Source: Novosphingobium sp. EMRT-2
Lineage (GTDB): Bacteria; Pseudomonadota; Alphaproteobacteria; Sphingomonadales; Sphingomonadaceae
Assembly: GCF_005145025.1 (NCBI RefSeq)
Contig: NZ_CP039695.1
Span: forward strand, 3,271,501 to 3,335,500
Direction: 5' to 3'
DNA: 64,000 nucleotides
A model generated the notes under the pieces. That model did no database searches, was not told where the DNA came from, and worked only from the letters and a program-made list of their open reading frames with translations. Position 1 is the stretch's first letter. Every line of letters starts with the position of its first letter. Positions 26,286 through 35,408 of this stretch are shown piece after piece. The position numbers were made by a program, and so were the translations under genes.

Positions 26286-26375
26286 CGCCTGAACTGACGG
26301 GCGCAAGAGAGCACTTGACCCTCGGGAGCCGACGCCCTCTAAGCGTTTCCGGCTATCGCGAAGGGAGAGATACGC

Positions 26376-26747
26376 ATGTTCACGCACGTGATGTTGGGCA
26401 GCAATGACATTGCCCGCTCCAAGAAGTTCTACGACGCCACGTTCGCCGCGTTCGGCGGGCCGGAAGGCGTGACCGACCCCAAGGGCCGGCTCATCTACCA
26501 GCACAACGGGGGCATCTTCATCCTGACCCTTCCGATCGATGGGAAGCCTGCCTGCTTCGCCAACGGCGGGACCGTCGGTTTCGGGATGACGCCGGACCAG
26601 GCGAATGCATGGCATGCCGCTGGCGTGGCCAATGGCGGCACGGCGTGCGAAGACCCGCCGGGACCGCGCGAAGGCAGCCCGTACTATCTCGCCTATCTGC
26701 GCGATCCGGACGGCAACAAGCTGTGCGCGCTGCACGTTCTGGGCTGA
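26376..26747 (+). CDS. VOC (glyoxalase/bleomycin resistance) family protein
   Basis: A 123-residue single-domain VOC protein: FTHVMLGSNDIARSKKFYDA at the N-terminus, metal-ligand candidates at His4 and Glu-like positions, and a C-terminal YYLAYLRDPDGNKLCALHVL, which is the closing beta strand with the DPDGN turn of the family. The function within the family (glyoxalase, isomerase, drug binding) is not determined. GGGAGAGAT stands before the ATG. The next gene, S-formylglutathione hydrolase, begins five bases after its stop, so a glutathione-linked aldehyde-detoxification role is likely. Confidence 0.88.
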   Translation: MFTHVMLGSNDIARSKKFYDATFAAFGGPEGVTDPKGRLIYQHNGGIFILTLPIDGKPACFANGGTVGFGMTPDQANAWHAAGVANGGTACEDPPGPREGSPYYLAYLRDPDGNKLCALHVLG

Positions 26748-26751
26748 CCGG

Positions 26752-27603
26752 ATGACGCTTGAGACGGTTTCGACGAGCAAGGCGCACGGCGGCACGCTGG
26801 GTGTCTATGCGCACGCTTCGACCGCGACGGGGACGGGAATGACCTTTTCGGTCTTCCTGCCCCCGCAGGCAGAAGCAGGGGCGGGCGCCAAGCTGCCGGT
26901 GTTGATCTACCTTTCGGGGCTGACCTGCACGCATGCGAACGTCACCGACAAGGGCGAATACCGCAAGGCCTGTGCCGAACGCGGCATCGTCTTCGTGGCA
27001 CCCGATACCTCGCCGCGTGGCGAAGGCGTGGCGGACGATCCGGCGGGGGCCTACGATTTCGGGCTGGGCGCGGGCTTCTACGTCAACGCCACGCAGGCGC
27101 CCTTCGCGCAGCATTACCGGATGTGGGACTACATCGCTGAGGAACTGCCCGCGCTGCTGGCGGCCAACTTCCCCGTCGATCTCGATCGCATGGGCATTAC
27201 CGGGCATTCGATGGGCGGCCATGGCGCGCTGACGCTGGGCCTCACCTATCCCGACCGTTTCAAGTCGCTGTCGGCCTTCGCGCCGATCGTCGCGCCGGGG
27301 CAGGTGCCGTGGGGCCACAAGGCGCTGGGCGGCTATCTGGGGGAAGACAGGGCCGCGTGGCGCGCGCACGACGCGACCGCGCTGGTCGAGGACGGCAAGC
27401 GTCCGGCTGGCGCCATTCTCGTCGATCAGGGCGGTGCGGACCAGTTCCTGGCCGAACAGCTTCGGCCCGACCTGTTCGAGGCGGCGTGCAAGGCGGCGGG
27501 CGTGGCGCTCACGCTGCGGATGCAGCCGGGCTACGACCACAGCTACAACTTCATTTCAACCTTCATGGAAGACCACGTTCGCTGGCACGCGGAACGGCTT
27601 TAG
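26752..27603 (+). CDS. fghA: S-formylglutathione hydrolase
   Basis: A 283-residue serine hydrolase of the esterase D group. It shows VLIYLSGLTCTHANVTDKGE with the substrate-site cysteine, FVAPDTSPRGEGVADD, the nucleophile elbow GITGHSMGGHGALTLGL, and the acid and histidine in VDQGGADQFL and QPGYDHSYNFISTFMEDH. These are diagnostic for FghA/FrmB, which hydrolyses S-formylglutathione to formate and glutathione in formaldehyde detoxification. Formaldehyde is also released by N-demethylation of the kind the Rieske-sox island would perform. ATG 26752 follows the VOC stop by four bases. A hairpin after the stop ends the operon. Confidence 0.93.
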   Translation: MTLETVSTSKAHGGTLGVYAHASTATGTGMTFSVFLPPQAEAGAGAKLPVLIYLSGLTCTHANVTDKGEYRKACAERGIVFVAPDTSPRGEGVADDPAGAYDFGLGAGFYVNATQAPFAQHYRMWDYIAEELPALLAANFPVDLDRMGITGHSMGGHGALTLGLTYPDRFKSLSAFAPIVAPGQVPWGHKALGGYLGEDRAAWRAHDATALVEDGKRPAGAILVDQGGADQFLAEQLRPDLFEAACKAAGVALTLRMQPGYDHSYNFISTFMEDHVRWHAERL

Positions 27604-27617
27604 GTCGCGCTATCCGG

Positions 27618-27641
27618 CCCCCTTCCGCAAGAGGAAGGGGG
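27618..27641. terminator. Bidirectional hairpin between convergent genes
   Basis: CCCCCTTCC (27618-27626), loop GCAAGA, GGAAGGGGG (27633-27641): a perfect 9-bp stem between the S-formylglutathione hydrolase and the convergent PsiF-like gene. It could terminate transcription from both sides; T-runs are poor. Confidence 0.55.
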
Positions 27642-27657
27642 TCGGCAATGCGGCCCG

Positions 27658-27909
27658 TCAGGCTTTCTTGCAGCTTTCCATGAAGCTCCGGCGCGGCGCT
27701 CCATGCAGGTTCTTGCTGTCGGCCTGCTTGGAGCAGTCCAGCGATTTCGCGGTGCGGACAACCGGCGCGCGCGAGGTGCGGGCGGCGTGCGTGGCCGCGT
27801 GGGTCGCGGCAGCGGCGGGCTTCGCGGCGGCCTGTGCCGGTGGCGTCTGCGCCATGGCGCTGGTGGCCATCAGTGCGGCGGCGGCGATGGCCGTGATCTT
27901 GTACAGCAT
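27658..27909 (-). CDS. PsiF-repeat-like small secreted protein
   Basis: An 83-residue exported protein. A signal peptide (about 1-21, LYKITAIAAAALMATSAMA) leads to an Ala-rich linker and a C-terminal module KSLDCSKQADSKNLHG...RRSFMESCKKA. That module matches the PsiF repeat (C-x7-K-x-L-x-G-x-x-R-x-x-F-M-x-x-C), which occurs in phosphate-starvation-inducible PsiF; its biochemical role is unknown. GGAGAGACTCC before the ATG at 27909 supports that start. It stands alone between a convergent hydrolase and nusB. Confidence 0.75.
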   Translation of the reverse strand: MLYKITAIAAAALMATSAMAQTPPAQAAAKPAAAATHAATHAARTSRAPVVRTAKSLDCSKQADSKNLHGAPRRSFMESCKKA

Positions 27910-28025
27910 GGAGTCTCTCCGATCGCGCCCTCGTGGTGAGGACATCGGAAAATTACGCCTCCGCCCTATGCCGGTCACGTTTCAAAGAGGACATGCGGCA
28001 GACAGGTAAAGGTCACCCCCGGCGG

Positions 28026-28487
28026 CTACTGGCGCACGTCCTTGGCCACCGCATCGAGCAGGCCGTTGACGAACTTCGCCTCGCGTTCCTCGAAGAAAGC
28101 ATGGGCCACATCGACGTATTCGGTGATGACCGTGCCGACGTTCACATCGCGCCGGGCCAGCAGCTCGTAAGTGCCGGCGCGCAGCACCTGGTGCATCGTG
28201 CGATCCAGCCGCGTCAGGGACCAGCCCTGAGCCAGGCGCGCGGTGAGCAGGCCGTCGATCTCGTCGCGGCGGGCGTCCACGCCCTTCACGATATCGTCGA
28301 AAAAGCTCACGTCGGCAGCGAGATACTCGACGTCCTCGATCTCCGCGCCCAGGCGGTGCTGGTGGAATTCGTCCAGCAGCAGCCGCAGCTCGGGCTTTTC
28401 CATCTCGAGCTGATAGAGCGCCTGCACCGCCGCCAGGCGAGCGGCGGAACGAGCCTGGCCAGGCGCGCGGCCGTTGCGGACGGTCAT
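28026..28487 (-). CDS. nusB: Transcription antitermination factor NusB
   Basis: A 153-residue all-helical RNA-binding protein. RSAARLAAVQALYQLEM at the start, the middle TRLDRTMHQVLRAGTYELL and the C-terminal VITEYVDVAHAFFEEREAKFVNGLLDAVAKDV match NusB. With NusE and NusA it prevents premature termination on boxA-containing rRNA transcripts. It overlaps the end of hisD by 4 bases (ATGA), an arrangement seen in other Sphingomonadales, so it is read from the hisG-hisD transcript. Confidence 0.94.
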   Translation of the reverse strand: MTVRNGRAPGQARSAARLAAVQALYQLEMEKPELRLLLDEFHQHRLGAEIEDVEYLAADVSFFDDIVKGVDARRDEIDGLLTARLAQGWSLTRLDRTMHQVLRAGTYELLARRDVNVGTVITEYVDVAHAFFEEREAKFVNGLLDAVAKDVRQ

Positions 28488-29773
28488 ATGCCGAGCCTCA
28501 GTTCGATCGAGCGGGCATGGGCGGTCAGCCCTTCGGCATTGGCAAGGTGAATGGCGGCATGGCCGACGGCATCGAGACCGGCGTCGCTCACCGCAATGAA
28601 GCTGGTGCGTTTCATGAAATCCAGGACAGAAAGGCCCGACGAGAAGCGCGCGCGGCGCCCGGTGGGCAGGACATGGTTGGGGCCGGCGACGTAATCGCCG
28701 ATGGCCTCGGGCGTGTTGCGCCCCAGGAAGACGGAGCCGGCGTGGCGAATCCGCGCGAACAGTGCCTCGGGATCGTCGGTCGCGATCTCGACGTGTTCGG
28801 CGGCAAGGCGGTTGGCGAGGGCGGGGGCCTCGTCCAGCGAATCGACGACGATGATAACGCCGTGCGCATCCCAGCTTGCCTTGGCGACCTTGGCCTTGGG
28901 CAGCATGGCGATCTCCACCCCCACCATGTCGGCCACCATGTCGGCGAACTTCGCATCGTCGGTAATCAGGATCGATTGCGCGGCAGGATCGTGCTCGGCC
29001 TGGCTGAGCAGATCGGCGGCGATCCACTGCGGATCATTCTTCGCGTCAGCGATCACGAGGATTTCGGATGGGCCGGCCACCATGTCGATCCCGACCACGC
29101 CGTAGAGCTGACGCTTGGCTTCGGCCACCCAGGCGTTGCCGGGGCCGGTGATGACGTCCACGGGCCGGATGCGCCCGGTGCCATAAGCGAGCGCGGCGAT
29201 GGCCTGCGCGCCGCCCACGCGCCAGACTTCGTCCACCCCGGCGAGGTGGGCGGCGGCGAGCACCAGCGGATTGATCTCGCCCTTGGGGGTCGGGGTCGCG
29301 ATGACCAGGCGTTCCACGCCCGCGACCTTGGCGGGAATGGCGTTCATCAGCAGGGACGACGGATAGGCGGCACGGCCGCCGGGCACGTACAGCCCCGCGC
29401 CATCGACCGCCCGCCACTTCGCGCCAAGCCGGATGCCGGCATCATCGACGTAGTCGCGATCCTGCGGCAGTTGTGCCTCATGGTAGGTGCGGATGCGCTG
29501 GGCGGCGAGTTCCAGCGCAGCGCGCAGGTCGGGCGCCAGCGTATCGAACGCGTCGCGGCACGCTTCGGCCGTGATGCGCCAGTCGTCATCGCCGGGCAGG
29601 TGGTTGTCGAACCGCTCGGTATATTCGGCCAGTGCCGCGTCGCCGCGCAGGCGCACGTCCTCGATGATCGTCTGCACGTCGCGCGCGACGTTCTCGTCGC
29701 TTTCGCGCCGGTCCTTGACCAGCCGGGTGAAGGCCCTGCCGAAATCGGGATCGCTGGACTTGAGCCGGAGCAT
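28484..29773 (-). CDS. hisD: Histidinol dehydrogenase
   Basis: A 429-residue enzyme catalysing the last two steps of histidine synthesis (L-histidinol to L-histidine with two NAD+). It contains VDGAGLYVPGGRAAYPSSLL, GPGNAWVAEAKRQLYG, the family signature around EHDPAAQSILIT, and GPNHVLPTGRRARFSSGL near the C-terminus, where the zinc ligands and catalytic residues of HisD lie. Length is normal. It begins one base inside the hisG stop and overlaps nusB, so hisG-hisD-nusB form a single leftward operon. Confidence 0.96.
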   Translation of the reverse strand: MLRLKSSDPDFGRAFTRLVKDRRESDENVARDVQTIIEDVRLRGDAALAEYTERFDNHLPGDDDWRITAEACRDAFDTLAPDLRAALELAAQRIRTYHEAQLPQDRDYVDDAGIRLGAKWRAVDGAGLYVPGGRAAYPSSLLMNAIPAKVAGVERLVIATPTPKGEINPLVLAAAHLAGVDEVWRVGGAQAIAALAYGTGRIRPVDVITGPGNAWVAEAKRQLYGVVGIDMVAGPSEILVIADAKNDPQWIAADLLSQAEHDPAAQSILITDDAKFADMVADMVGVEIAMLPKAKVAKASWDAHGVIIVVDSLDEAPALANRLAAEHVEIATDDPEALFARIRHAGSVFLGRNTPEAIGDYVAGPNHVLPTGRRARFSSGLSVLDFMKRTSFIAVSDAGLDAVGHAAIHLANAEGLTAHARSIELRLGI

Positions 29774-30456
29774 CAGGCCGCCTTCCTTTCCGCCACCAGC
29801 GCGCGGAACGCATCGATCAGGCCGCCAAGCCGGGCGCTATCGGTCTTAAGCGCGGCGCGGTTGACGATCAGCCGCGCCGAAACCGGCATGATCCGGCTGG
29901 TTTCGACAAGGCCGTTGTCCTTCAGCGTGCGGCCGGTGGACACTAGGTCCACGATCCGGCTGGCCAACCCCAGCGAGGGCGCCAGTTCCATCGCGCCGTT
30001 GAGCTTCACCACTTCGGCCTGCACGCCCAGCTTCTCGAAGTGCCGCCGCGTGAGGTTGGGATACTTGGTGGCGACGCGGGCATGGCTTTCGCGCGCCACG
30101 TCCGCCGCGCCGTCCACCGCGACCGGCTCGGCCACGGAAAGCCGGCAATGCCCGATGTCGAGATCGACCGGCGCGTAGAGATCGGCATAGTCGAACTCAT
30201 CGATCACGTCCGACCCGACGATGCCGGCCTGCGCCGCACCGTGGGCCACGAACGTCGCCACGTCGAAGGCGCGGACGCGGATGATCTTCACGTCCGGCTG
30301 GTTCGTCGCGAAACTCAGCGCGCGGGAGTTCTTGTCATGGAACTCCGGCTCGGGCACCACCCCGGCTTGCGCGAGCAGGGGCAACGCTTCATCGAGGATG
30401 CGGCCCTTGGGCAGGGCGAAGACGAGCTGCGAGGCGGGCGGTGCGGCTGGAGTCAT
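29773..30456 (-). CDS. hisG: ATP phosphoribosyltransferase, short form
   Basis: A 227-residue enzyme that joins ATP and PRPP, the first committed step of histidine synthesis. [18 protein letters not shown] opens the protein, and [16 protein letters not shown] holds the PRPP-binding loop. The length shows it is the short form without the C-terminal regulatory domain; such enzymes need the HisZ partner, which is not in this window. It is the first gene of the leftward hisG-hisD-nusB operon and faces the DUF2332 gene across a 50-bp divergent gap that must hold both promoters. Confidence 0.95.
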   Translation of the reverse strand: MTPAAPPASQLVFALPKGRILDEALPLLAQAGVVPEPEFHDKNSRALSFATNQPDVKIIRVRAFDVATFVAHGAAQAGIVGSDVIDEFDYADLYAPVDLDIGHCRLSVAEPVAVDGAADVARESHARVATKYPNLTRRHFEKLGVQAEVVKLNGAMELAPSLGLASRIVDLVSTGRTLKDNGLVETSRIMPVSARLIVNRAALKTDSARLGGLIDAFRALVAERKAA

Positions 30457-30506
30457 AACCGGCCGCCCATATGGCGAGCGGGCGCAAAGGGCAAGGAGAG
30501 CTGGCG

Positions 30507-31589
30507 ATGACAGGAAAATATGAATTCGTCGATATGCAGGCGACGGGCATGGATGCTATCGCCACTGCCTTCGCCAACCAGGTCGCCTATTGCCTGAATG
30601 CTGGCGCGCCGGTTACCGCGCGGGTCTGCGCCGCCGTGGCGCAGTTGCTGGAGCGCGGGGAGCGCGGCCCGTTGCTCGACCGGATTCGCGGGTGGCAGGG
30701 CGCGCCGCTGGCCGATGCGCTGCCGTTGCGCGTGGCGGGGGCGCTGCACGGGCTGCACCTGTCCGGCCGCGTGCCGGCGCTGGCGGCGCTCTATGCCGGG
30801 GCGCAGGACATCGACGATGCCGCGATCATTGCGGGGGTGATCGCCGCGCATGACGCGGACCTTCAGCCCTGGCTCGACGGACCGCCGCAGACCAACGAGG
30901 CGGGGCGCTCCGCCAATTTCGTCGCGGCGATGCTGTGGCTGGCCGAACAGGGCCTGCCGCCGCGCTTCCAGTGCCTGGAAATCGGATCGAGCGGCGGGAT
31001 CAATCTGATGCTGGCGCGCTACCACTATGCGCTGGGCGGCGTGGACGTGGGGCCGGAGTCGGGCGCGATGCGGATCGCCCCCGCATGGCAGGGCGCGCCA
31101 CCGCCGGCGCGCGCCATCGAGATCGCGTCCACGCGCGGCTGCGACGTCGCCCCGGTCGATCTGGCGGACCCGGCGCAGGCGCTGCGGCTCAAGGCGTTCG
31201 TCTGGCCGGAAATGACCGAGCGTTTCCAGCGGCTGGAAGCGGCGATTGATGCAGCGCGCGCCGCTCCGCCCGATCTGGTGAAGATGAACGCCGCCGATTT
31301 CGTCGAGGCGGAACTGGCCAGGCCGCAAGCCGCGGGGACGACGCGCGTGCTGATGCATTCGATCGTCTGGCAATATGTGCCCGGCGACCAACAGGAGCGC
31401 GTTACCGCCGCCATGGAGGCGGCCGGCGCGCGCGCTTCGGCGGACAAGGCGCTGGCGTGGATAGCGCTCGAAGCCAACCGCGAGATTCATCTGCACGAAC
31501 TCGTCGTGCGCTATTGGCCGGGCGACGGCGCACCGCGCATGCTGGCGCGGGCGCATCCGCACGGCACGTCGATCGACTGGCGCGGCTGA
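30507..31589 (+). CDS. DUF2332 family protein
   Basis: A 360-residue protein of the uncharacterised DUF2332 family. Its body has a methyltransferase-like pattern: [20 protein letters not shown] resembles an SAM-binding glycine loop, and [19 protein letters not shown] a later strand, but I see no evidence of a specific reaction. The C-terminus [12 protein letters not shown] is typical of the family. AAGGAG eight bases before ATG 30507 sets the start. It is divergent from hisG and stands alone; LtrA converges on it. Confidence 0.8.
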   Translation: MTGKYEFVDMQATGMDAIATAFANQVAYCLNAGAPVTARVCAAVAQLLERGERGPLLDRIRGWQGAPLADALPLRVAGALHGLHLSGRVPALAALYAGAQDIDDAAIIAGVIAAHDADLQPWLDGPPQTNEAGRSANFVAAMLWLAEQGLPPRFQCLEIGSSGGINLMLARYHYALGGVDVGPESGAMRIAPAWQGAPPPARAIEIASTRGCDVAPVDLADPAQALRLKAFVWPEMTERFQRLEAAIDAARAAPPDLVKMNAADFVEAELARPQAAGTTRVLMHSIVWQYVPGDQQERVTAAMEAAGARASADKALAWIALEANREIHLHELVVRYWPGDGAPRMLARAHPHGTSIDWRG

Positions 31590-31616
31590 ACGGCTGGCGA
31601 AAGCCGGCGCCGGGGT

Positions 31617-32840
31617 TTAGCCCTGCGCCAACCGGCTTTTCCAGCCGCCGTGGTACGAGCCCCATTCCCACACCGCCACCAGCGCGATGACGCATACGGT
31701 CGCGCTGACGAAAGCCAGTGCCGGGGGCTGCATCAGCCATGCCCACAGCCCCGCCACGCCGAGCAGAAGGCAGCCTGCCAGATGCGACGGTGGGAAGACC
31801 CGGAGCGGGCTGGAGAAGCGCTTGAACAGGGCGTTGCCAACCAGATAGACCAGCAGCCCGCCGCATTGCGTCAGCACCAGTCCCGGCTCTGTGCGCGCGG
31901 CTGGCTCTTCGAGCAGCAGCGCGTCGGCCACGGCGCTGACGACGATTCCGGCCACGATCGGCATGTGCAGGTAGGTATAGGCCGCGCGCGCGACCTTGCC
32001 CGCTTCGGCGTGGTGCTCGATGTGCTCCGCCCCGCGCTGCGCGCCGGTGTCGAAATAGATCCACCACATCAGCACGGACCCCACGAAGGCGAGTAGGAAC
32101 GCCATCACGTGCGCGGGATCATGGGTAGCCTCGGCGAAGTTCGCGCCGGTCACGACGATGCCTTCGCCCAGCGCGATGATGACGATCAGCCCACCGCGTT
32201 CGGCCATGTGGCTGCCCGAGATGTTCCAGTCGCCCGGAGTCGACCGGCCTAGTCCCGGCGTGCGGAACCACATCACCGGTCCCAGATATTCGATCAGCAG
32301 AGCGGCGAACCACAGGGCGATCCGCGTGCCGTGGGGATCGGCCAGCGCTCCGGTGATCCACAGCGGCGCGGGCAGAGCGAACCAGAACGCGATGCGCACC
32401 ATGTTGCGCGCGGCCCCACGGTCCTCGCCCCGCATGATAAGAACCGTTACCAGCGAACGACCGAGCTGGACGGCGACGTAGCTTGCCGCGAACAGCAGGC
32501 CGGTTTCGCCGAACGCATCGGGCAGGGCGACCGAGACCAGCAGGCTACCCAGCATCACCGCGATCAGCATCAACCGCACTGGCCCGCGTTCCGGATCGGT
32601 CCAGTTGGTGACCCAGGCGGTGTAGATCCACGCCCACCACACGGCCAGGAACAGGCAGGCCGCTTCCAGCAGCCCCATCCACGACAGATGGTGGAGCAAG
32701 GTGTGCGAAAGCTGCGTGATCGCGAAGACGTAAACGAGATCGAAGAACAGTTCGAGGTTGCTTACCGGGGCGTGCCCCCCGCCATGATTGCGCAGCAGCG
32801 GGCGCTTGCCGGAGGGGGTTGGCTCGTGCTGTTCAGCCAT
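31617..32840 (-). CDS. Low-temperature-requirement protein A (LtrA) family membrane protein
   Basis: A 407-residue inner-membrane protein with about ten to twelve hydrophobic helices. SNLELFFDLVYVFAITQLSH and the following WWAWIYTAWVTNWTDPE are the characteristic N-terminal block of LtrA; LIVIIALGEGIVVTGANFAE near the middle is the second conserved block. The name comes from a Listeria mutant unable to grow in the cold; the molecular function is not established. Its start overlaps the stop of the upstream alpha/beta hydrolase by eight bases, so it is the last gene of a leftward SDR-hydrolase-LtrA operon. Confidence 0.88.
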   Translation of the reverse strand: MAEQHEPTPSGKRPLLRNHGGGHAPVSNLELFFDLVYVFAITQLSHTLLHHLSWMGLLEAACLFLAVWWAWIYTAWVTNWTDPERGPVRLMLIAVMLGSLLVSVALPDAFGETGLLFAASYVAVQLGRSLVTVLIMRGEDRGAARNMVRIAFWFALPAPLWITGALADPHGTRIALWFAALLIEYLGPVMWFRTPGLGRSTPGDWNISGSHMAERGGLIVIIALGEGIVVTGANFAEATHDPAHVMAFLLAFVGSVLMWWIYFDTGAQRGAEHIEHHAEAGKVARAAYTYLHMPIVAGIVVSAVADALLLEEPAARTEPGLVLTQCGGLLVYLVGNALFKRFSSPLRVFPPSHLAGCLLLGVAGLWAWLMQPPALAFVSATVCVIALVAVWEWGSYHGGWKSRLAQG

Positions 32841-33744
32841 CGGACCTCTTGAATTCGGTGCGGGCGAAGAAGCTGTCGATTGCCGCGTTCACTTCCTCGG
32901 GCGCTTCCCATGGCACGAAGTGCCCGCAATCGGGAATCCTTTCGATCGTCAGATCGGGGATACCGGCCTCCAGCCCTTCCAGATTGGCGGGCGGCAGCGC
33001 CAGGTCGTCGAGCGCCCAGATCACCAGCGTGGGGATGTTGAGCGGCGGCAGCGGTGGTGGCGTGAAGCCGTCCGGCAGCGCATAGGGCGCGTCGAGTGGC
33101 GGCACGTCGATCGGGCTGCCGCGATACCAGTTGAGCATCGCGATGCTGGCGTCGGCATCCTGCCAGTCCCGCATCAGCGCATCGCGTTCTTCCGGCTCCA
33201 TCACTGGCGATCGCTTCCAGTCGAGCGCCTTCATGAGCAATGCGGCCAGACCGTGTTCGCGCACCAGCGCATCGTTTGCCCGATCGCGAAAAGCGCGCAT
33301 GTACTGGCTGGCCGCGCGCTGGACGGGATCGAGATAGAGCAGCTTCTGGAACACGCCAGGGTGCGGGGCGTTGGCGATCACCGCGCGCGTCACGCGCGTG
33401 CCCTGGCCCATCAGCGCCACGCCCCAGGCGATCGCGCCGCCCCAGTCGTGGCCGAGTACGGTGAACTTGTCGACGCCCAGCGCATCCGCGAGCAAGAAGA
33501 TGTCGCCGATCAGCTTGTCCGGCGTGTAGTTTTCGACCCCTTCGGGCTTGGACGATCCGCGATAGCCGCGCTGGTCGGGCGCGATGCAACGATAGCGCGC
33601 GGAAAGATGCGCGATCTGGTGCCGCCAGGTACGGTGCGATTCGGGAAAGCCGTGCAGGAAGATCAGCACCGGGGCATCCCGTGGCCCCACGTCCACCACG
33701 TCGAGTGCAATTCCGTTGGCAAGCGTGATCCGCTGCTGTTCCAT
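32833..33744 (-). CDS. Alpha/beta-hydrolase, epoxide hydrolase/haloalkane dehalogenase-like
   Basis: A 303-residue enzyme. LIFLHGFPESHRTWRHQI with the HGFP oxyanion motif, DQRGYRGSSKP, the nucleophile elbow VLGHDWGGAIAWGVAL (Asp nucleophile in GHDWGG), and a late histidine in DCGHFVPWEAPEEVN match the epoxide hydrolase group. An aspartate nucleophile means it works through an alkyl-enzyme ester, so hydrolysis of an epoxide or halide is more likely than an ester. The cap tyrosines of epoxide hydrolases were not located with certainty. Start 33744 is five bases after the SDR stop. Confidence 0.87.
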   Translation of the reverse strand: MEQQRITLANGIALDVVDVGPRDAPVLIFLHGFPESHRTWRHQIAHLSARYRCIAPDQRGYRGSSKPEGVENYTPDKLIGDIFLLADALGVDKFTVLGHDWGGAIAWGVALMGQGTRVTRAVIANAPHPGVFQKLLYLDPVQRAASQYMRAFRDRANDALVREHGLAALLMKALDWKRSPVMEPEERDALMRDWQDADASIAMLNWYRGSPIDVPPLDAPYALPDGFTPPPLPPLNIPTLVIWALDDLALPPANLEGLEAGIPDLTIERIPDCGHFVPWEAPEEVNAAIDSFFARTEFKRSDG

Positions 33745-33749
33745 GTCCT

Positions 33750-34574
33750 TTACCCCTCCCGTTTCATCTTTTCCGCATAGCCGGCGGCCATCATCGCGGC
33801 GACCTGGTCGAACAGTGCATCGGGCGTGCGGCGCAGTTCGCCCATCTGTTGCTCGATGCCGCGCGCGATCACGATTTCGCGCTCGTCGCGCAGGATCGCC
33901 GCCAGCATGGCGGCAACGGCTTCCTCGGGCGCGATGCCGTTCTCGATCGCGTGGTCGCTGGCGCCGCGCAGGCTGCCATCGGCCGTCATCGCGTTGCGCG
34001 ATACGTTGGTGCGGACCGAGCCCGGCGCAATGACATGAACCTTGAGCCCCAGGTGCGCGGTTTCGGCACGCAAGGCGTCGGCATAACCGATCAGCCCGAA
34101 CTTGGCGGCGCAATAGGCCGTCCGCATCGGCACGCCGACCTTGCCGGCGACGCTCGACATCATGACGAAGCGACCTTCGCCCCGCTCCGCCATGCGCGGC
34201 AGCAGGGCCTGCGTCAGCGCGATGGGGGCCAGCAGGTCGATGCCCACGATATGTTCGTAGACCGAAAAGGCCGTGTCCACGGCGAGCGAACGCTGGCTGA
34301 GCCCGGCATTGTTGACCAGCATGTCCACGCCGCCGCTGCGCGCCTGCGCCCATTCCCACGCGGCCGCCACGGCCGCATCGCGCGCGGCCGCATCGCCGAC
34401 ATCGAACGGCAGAACCAGCGCATTTCCGCAATCGGTCGCCACTTCCTCAAGCGCGGCGGCATTGCGGCCGGAGAGGATCAGATGCGCCCCGTCCTTCGCC
34501 ATCGCCCGCGCCATCGCTGCGCCGATGCCGGAGGAGGCGCCGGTGATCCACACGGTTTGTCCGTTGAACGTCAT
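33750..34574 (-). CDS. Short-chain dehydrogenase/reductase
   Basis: A 274-residue classical SDR. The cofactor motif TGxxxGxG is TGASSGIG near residue 11, LVNNAGLSQ marks the central NNAG, and the catalytic Ser-Tyr-Lys are in MMSSVAGKVGVPMRTAYCAAKFG. An arginine after the first beta-alpha unit (LSGRNAAAL) suggests NADP(H). The substrate is unknown. It is the first gene of the leftward SDR-hydrolase-LtrA group; a plausible joint role is handling of lipophilic alcohols or epoxides, but this is inference. Confidence 0.9.
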   Translation of the reverse strand: MTFNGQTVWITGASSGIGAAMARAMAKDGAHLILSGRNAAALEEVATDCGNALVLPFDVGDAAARDAAVAAAWEWAQARSGGVDMLVNNAGLSQRSLAVDTAFSVYEHIVGIDLLAPIALTQALLPRMAERGEGRFVMMSSVAGKVGVPMRTAYCAAKFGLIGYADALRAETAHLGLKVHVIAPGSVRTNVSRNAMTADGSLRGASDHAIENGIAPEEAVAAMLAAILRDEREIVIARGIEQQMGELRRTPDALFDQVAAMMAAGYAEKMKREG

Positions 34575-34628
34575 CCTCTCCGCTTCCTCTCGTTATCCAG
34601 ATCCGCGATTCTGCCTGGCGCGGCTTTG

Positions 34629-35099
34629 TCAGGCCGATGGTTCCCCGCTGGCGCCGTCGCGGTCAAGCAGATCGAGCAGTTCGGGCGGGAATATCCGTTC
34701 GGGCCACGCGGCCAGTTCGGCCTTGAGGAACCAGCGGTGTTCGCACATCAGCCGGCGTTCCAGCTCGGTATGGCCGCTGGTATCGATCGCGGCGGCGGGC
34801 ACGCAGATACGGAAATAGCGCTCGTCCGCCGTGACGGGCTCGCCGTCGAAGGTCACGAAATCGTTGCCGCGCGCGGCAATGATCGGGCCGGGATCGGCGA
34901 CGATGCCGGTTTCCTCCAGCAGTTCGCGCCGTGCCGCGTCGGCCCAGTCCTCGCCGGGATCGCATTCGCCGCCCGGCGTCGCCCAGAACGGGCTGCGGCC
35001 TTCGGGCGTGAAGCGGAACAGCAGCAGCCGGTCATCGGTATCGAACAGCAGGATGCGCGCCGCCCTGCGGATGCGCCGCGCCGTGGCGCTTGCCGTCAT
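34629..35099 (-). CDS. Nudix hydrolase
   Basis: A 156-residue hydrolase with an exact Nudix box GGECDPGEDWADAARRELLE followed by ETG (G-x5-E-x7-REUxEExGU), which binds Mg2+ for pyrophosphate cleavage. The N-terminal RAARILLFDTDDRLLLFRF and ATPGGECD are typical of small house-cleaning members that hydrolyse nucleoside diphosphate derivatives; the substrate is not predictable. It begins four bases inside the bolA stop, so bolA and this gene are one leftward unit. Confidence 0.92.
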   Translation of the reverse strand: MTASATARRIRRAARILLFDTDDRLLLFRFTPEGRSPFWATPGGECDPGEDWADAARRELLEETGIVADPGPIIAARGNDFVTFDGEPVTADERYFRICVPAAAIDTSGHTELERRLMCEHRWFLKAELAAWPERIFPPELLDLLDRDGASGEPSA

Positions 35100-35368
35100 T
35101 CGCCGGGCGCCCGCGCCTTGATGGCCAGCGCGTGGACGCGCTGACCCGGCAGGTCGCCGAGCGCGCGGTTAACCATGCGCTGCCGCTCCAGCCGGGAAAC
35201 GCCGGCAAAGGCCGCGCTTTCGATCTCGACCGTGAAATGCGATTCGCCCGACCCGTCGTGTCCGGCATGGCCATGGTGGCTGGCACTGTCGTTGATCACC
35301 GCAATCCGTAGCGGAAGGAAGGCTTGTTTCAGCCTCTGTTCGATTTCCTGTGCGATCGGTCCTGTCAT
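35096..35368 (-). CDS. bolA: BolA family protein
   Basis: A 90-residue protein with the BolA/IbaG fold: an N-terminal helix IEQRLKQAFLPLRIAVINDS, a histidine-rich loop (SASHHGHAGHDGSGESHFTV) that in this family can bind iron-sulfur clusters with monothiol glutaredoxins, and a C-terminal QRMVNRALGDLPGQRVHALAI strand-helix. It probably takes part in iron-sulfur trafficking or envelope stress. Its start faces the J-domain gene 40 bp away; bolA next to such a DnaJ-like gene is common in alphaproteobacteria, though cobS, often their neighbour, is elsewhere here (53 kb). Confidence 0.92.
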   Translation of the reverse strand: MTGPIAQEIEQRLKQAFLPLRIAVINDSASHHGHAGHDGSGESHFTVEIESAAFAGVSRLERQRMVNRALGDLPGQRVHALAIKARAPGE

Positions 35369-35408
35369 GTCTTCCGTTTTAGCGCGTCAGGCACCATGTG
35401 GAAGCCCA

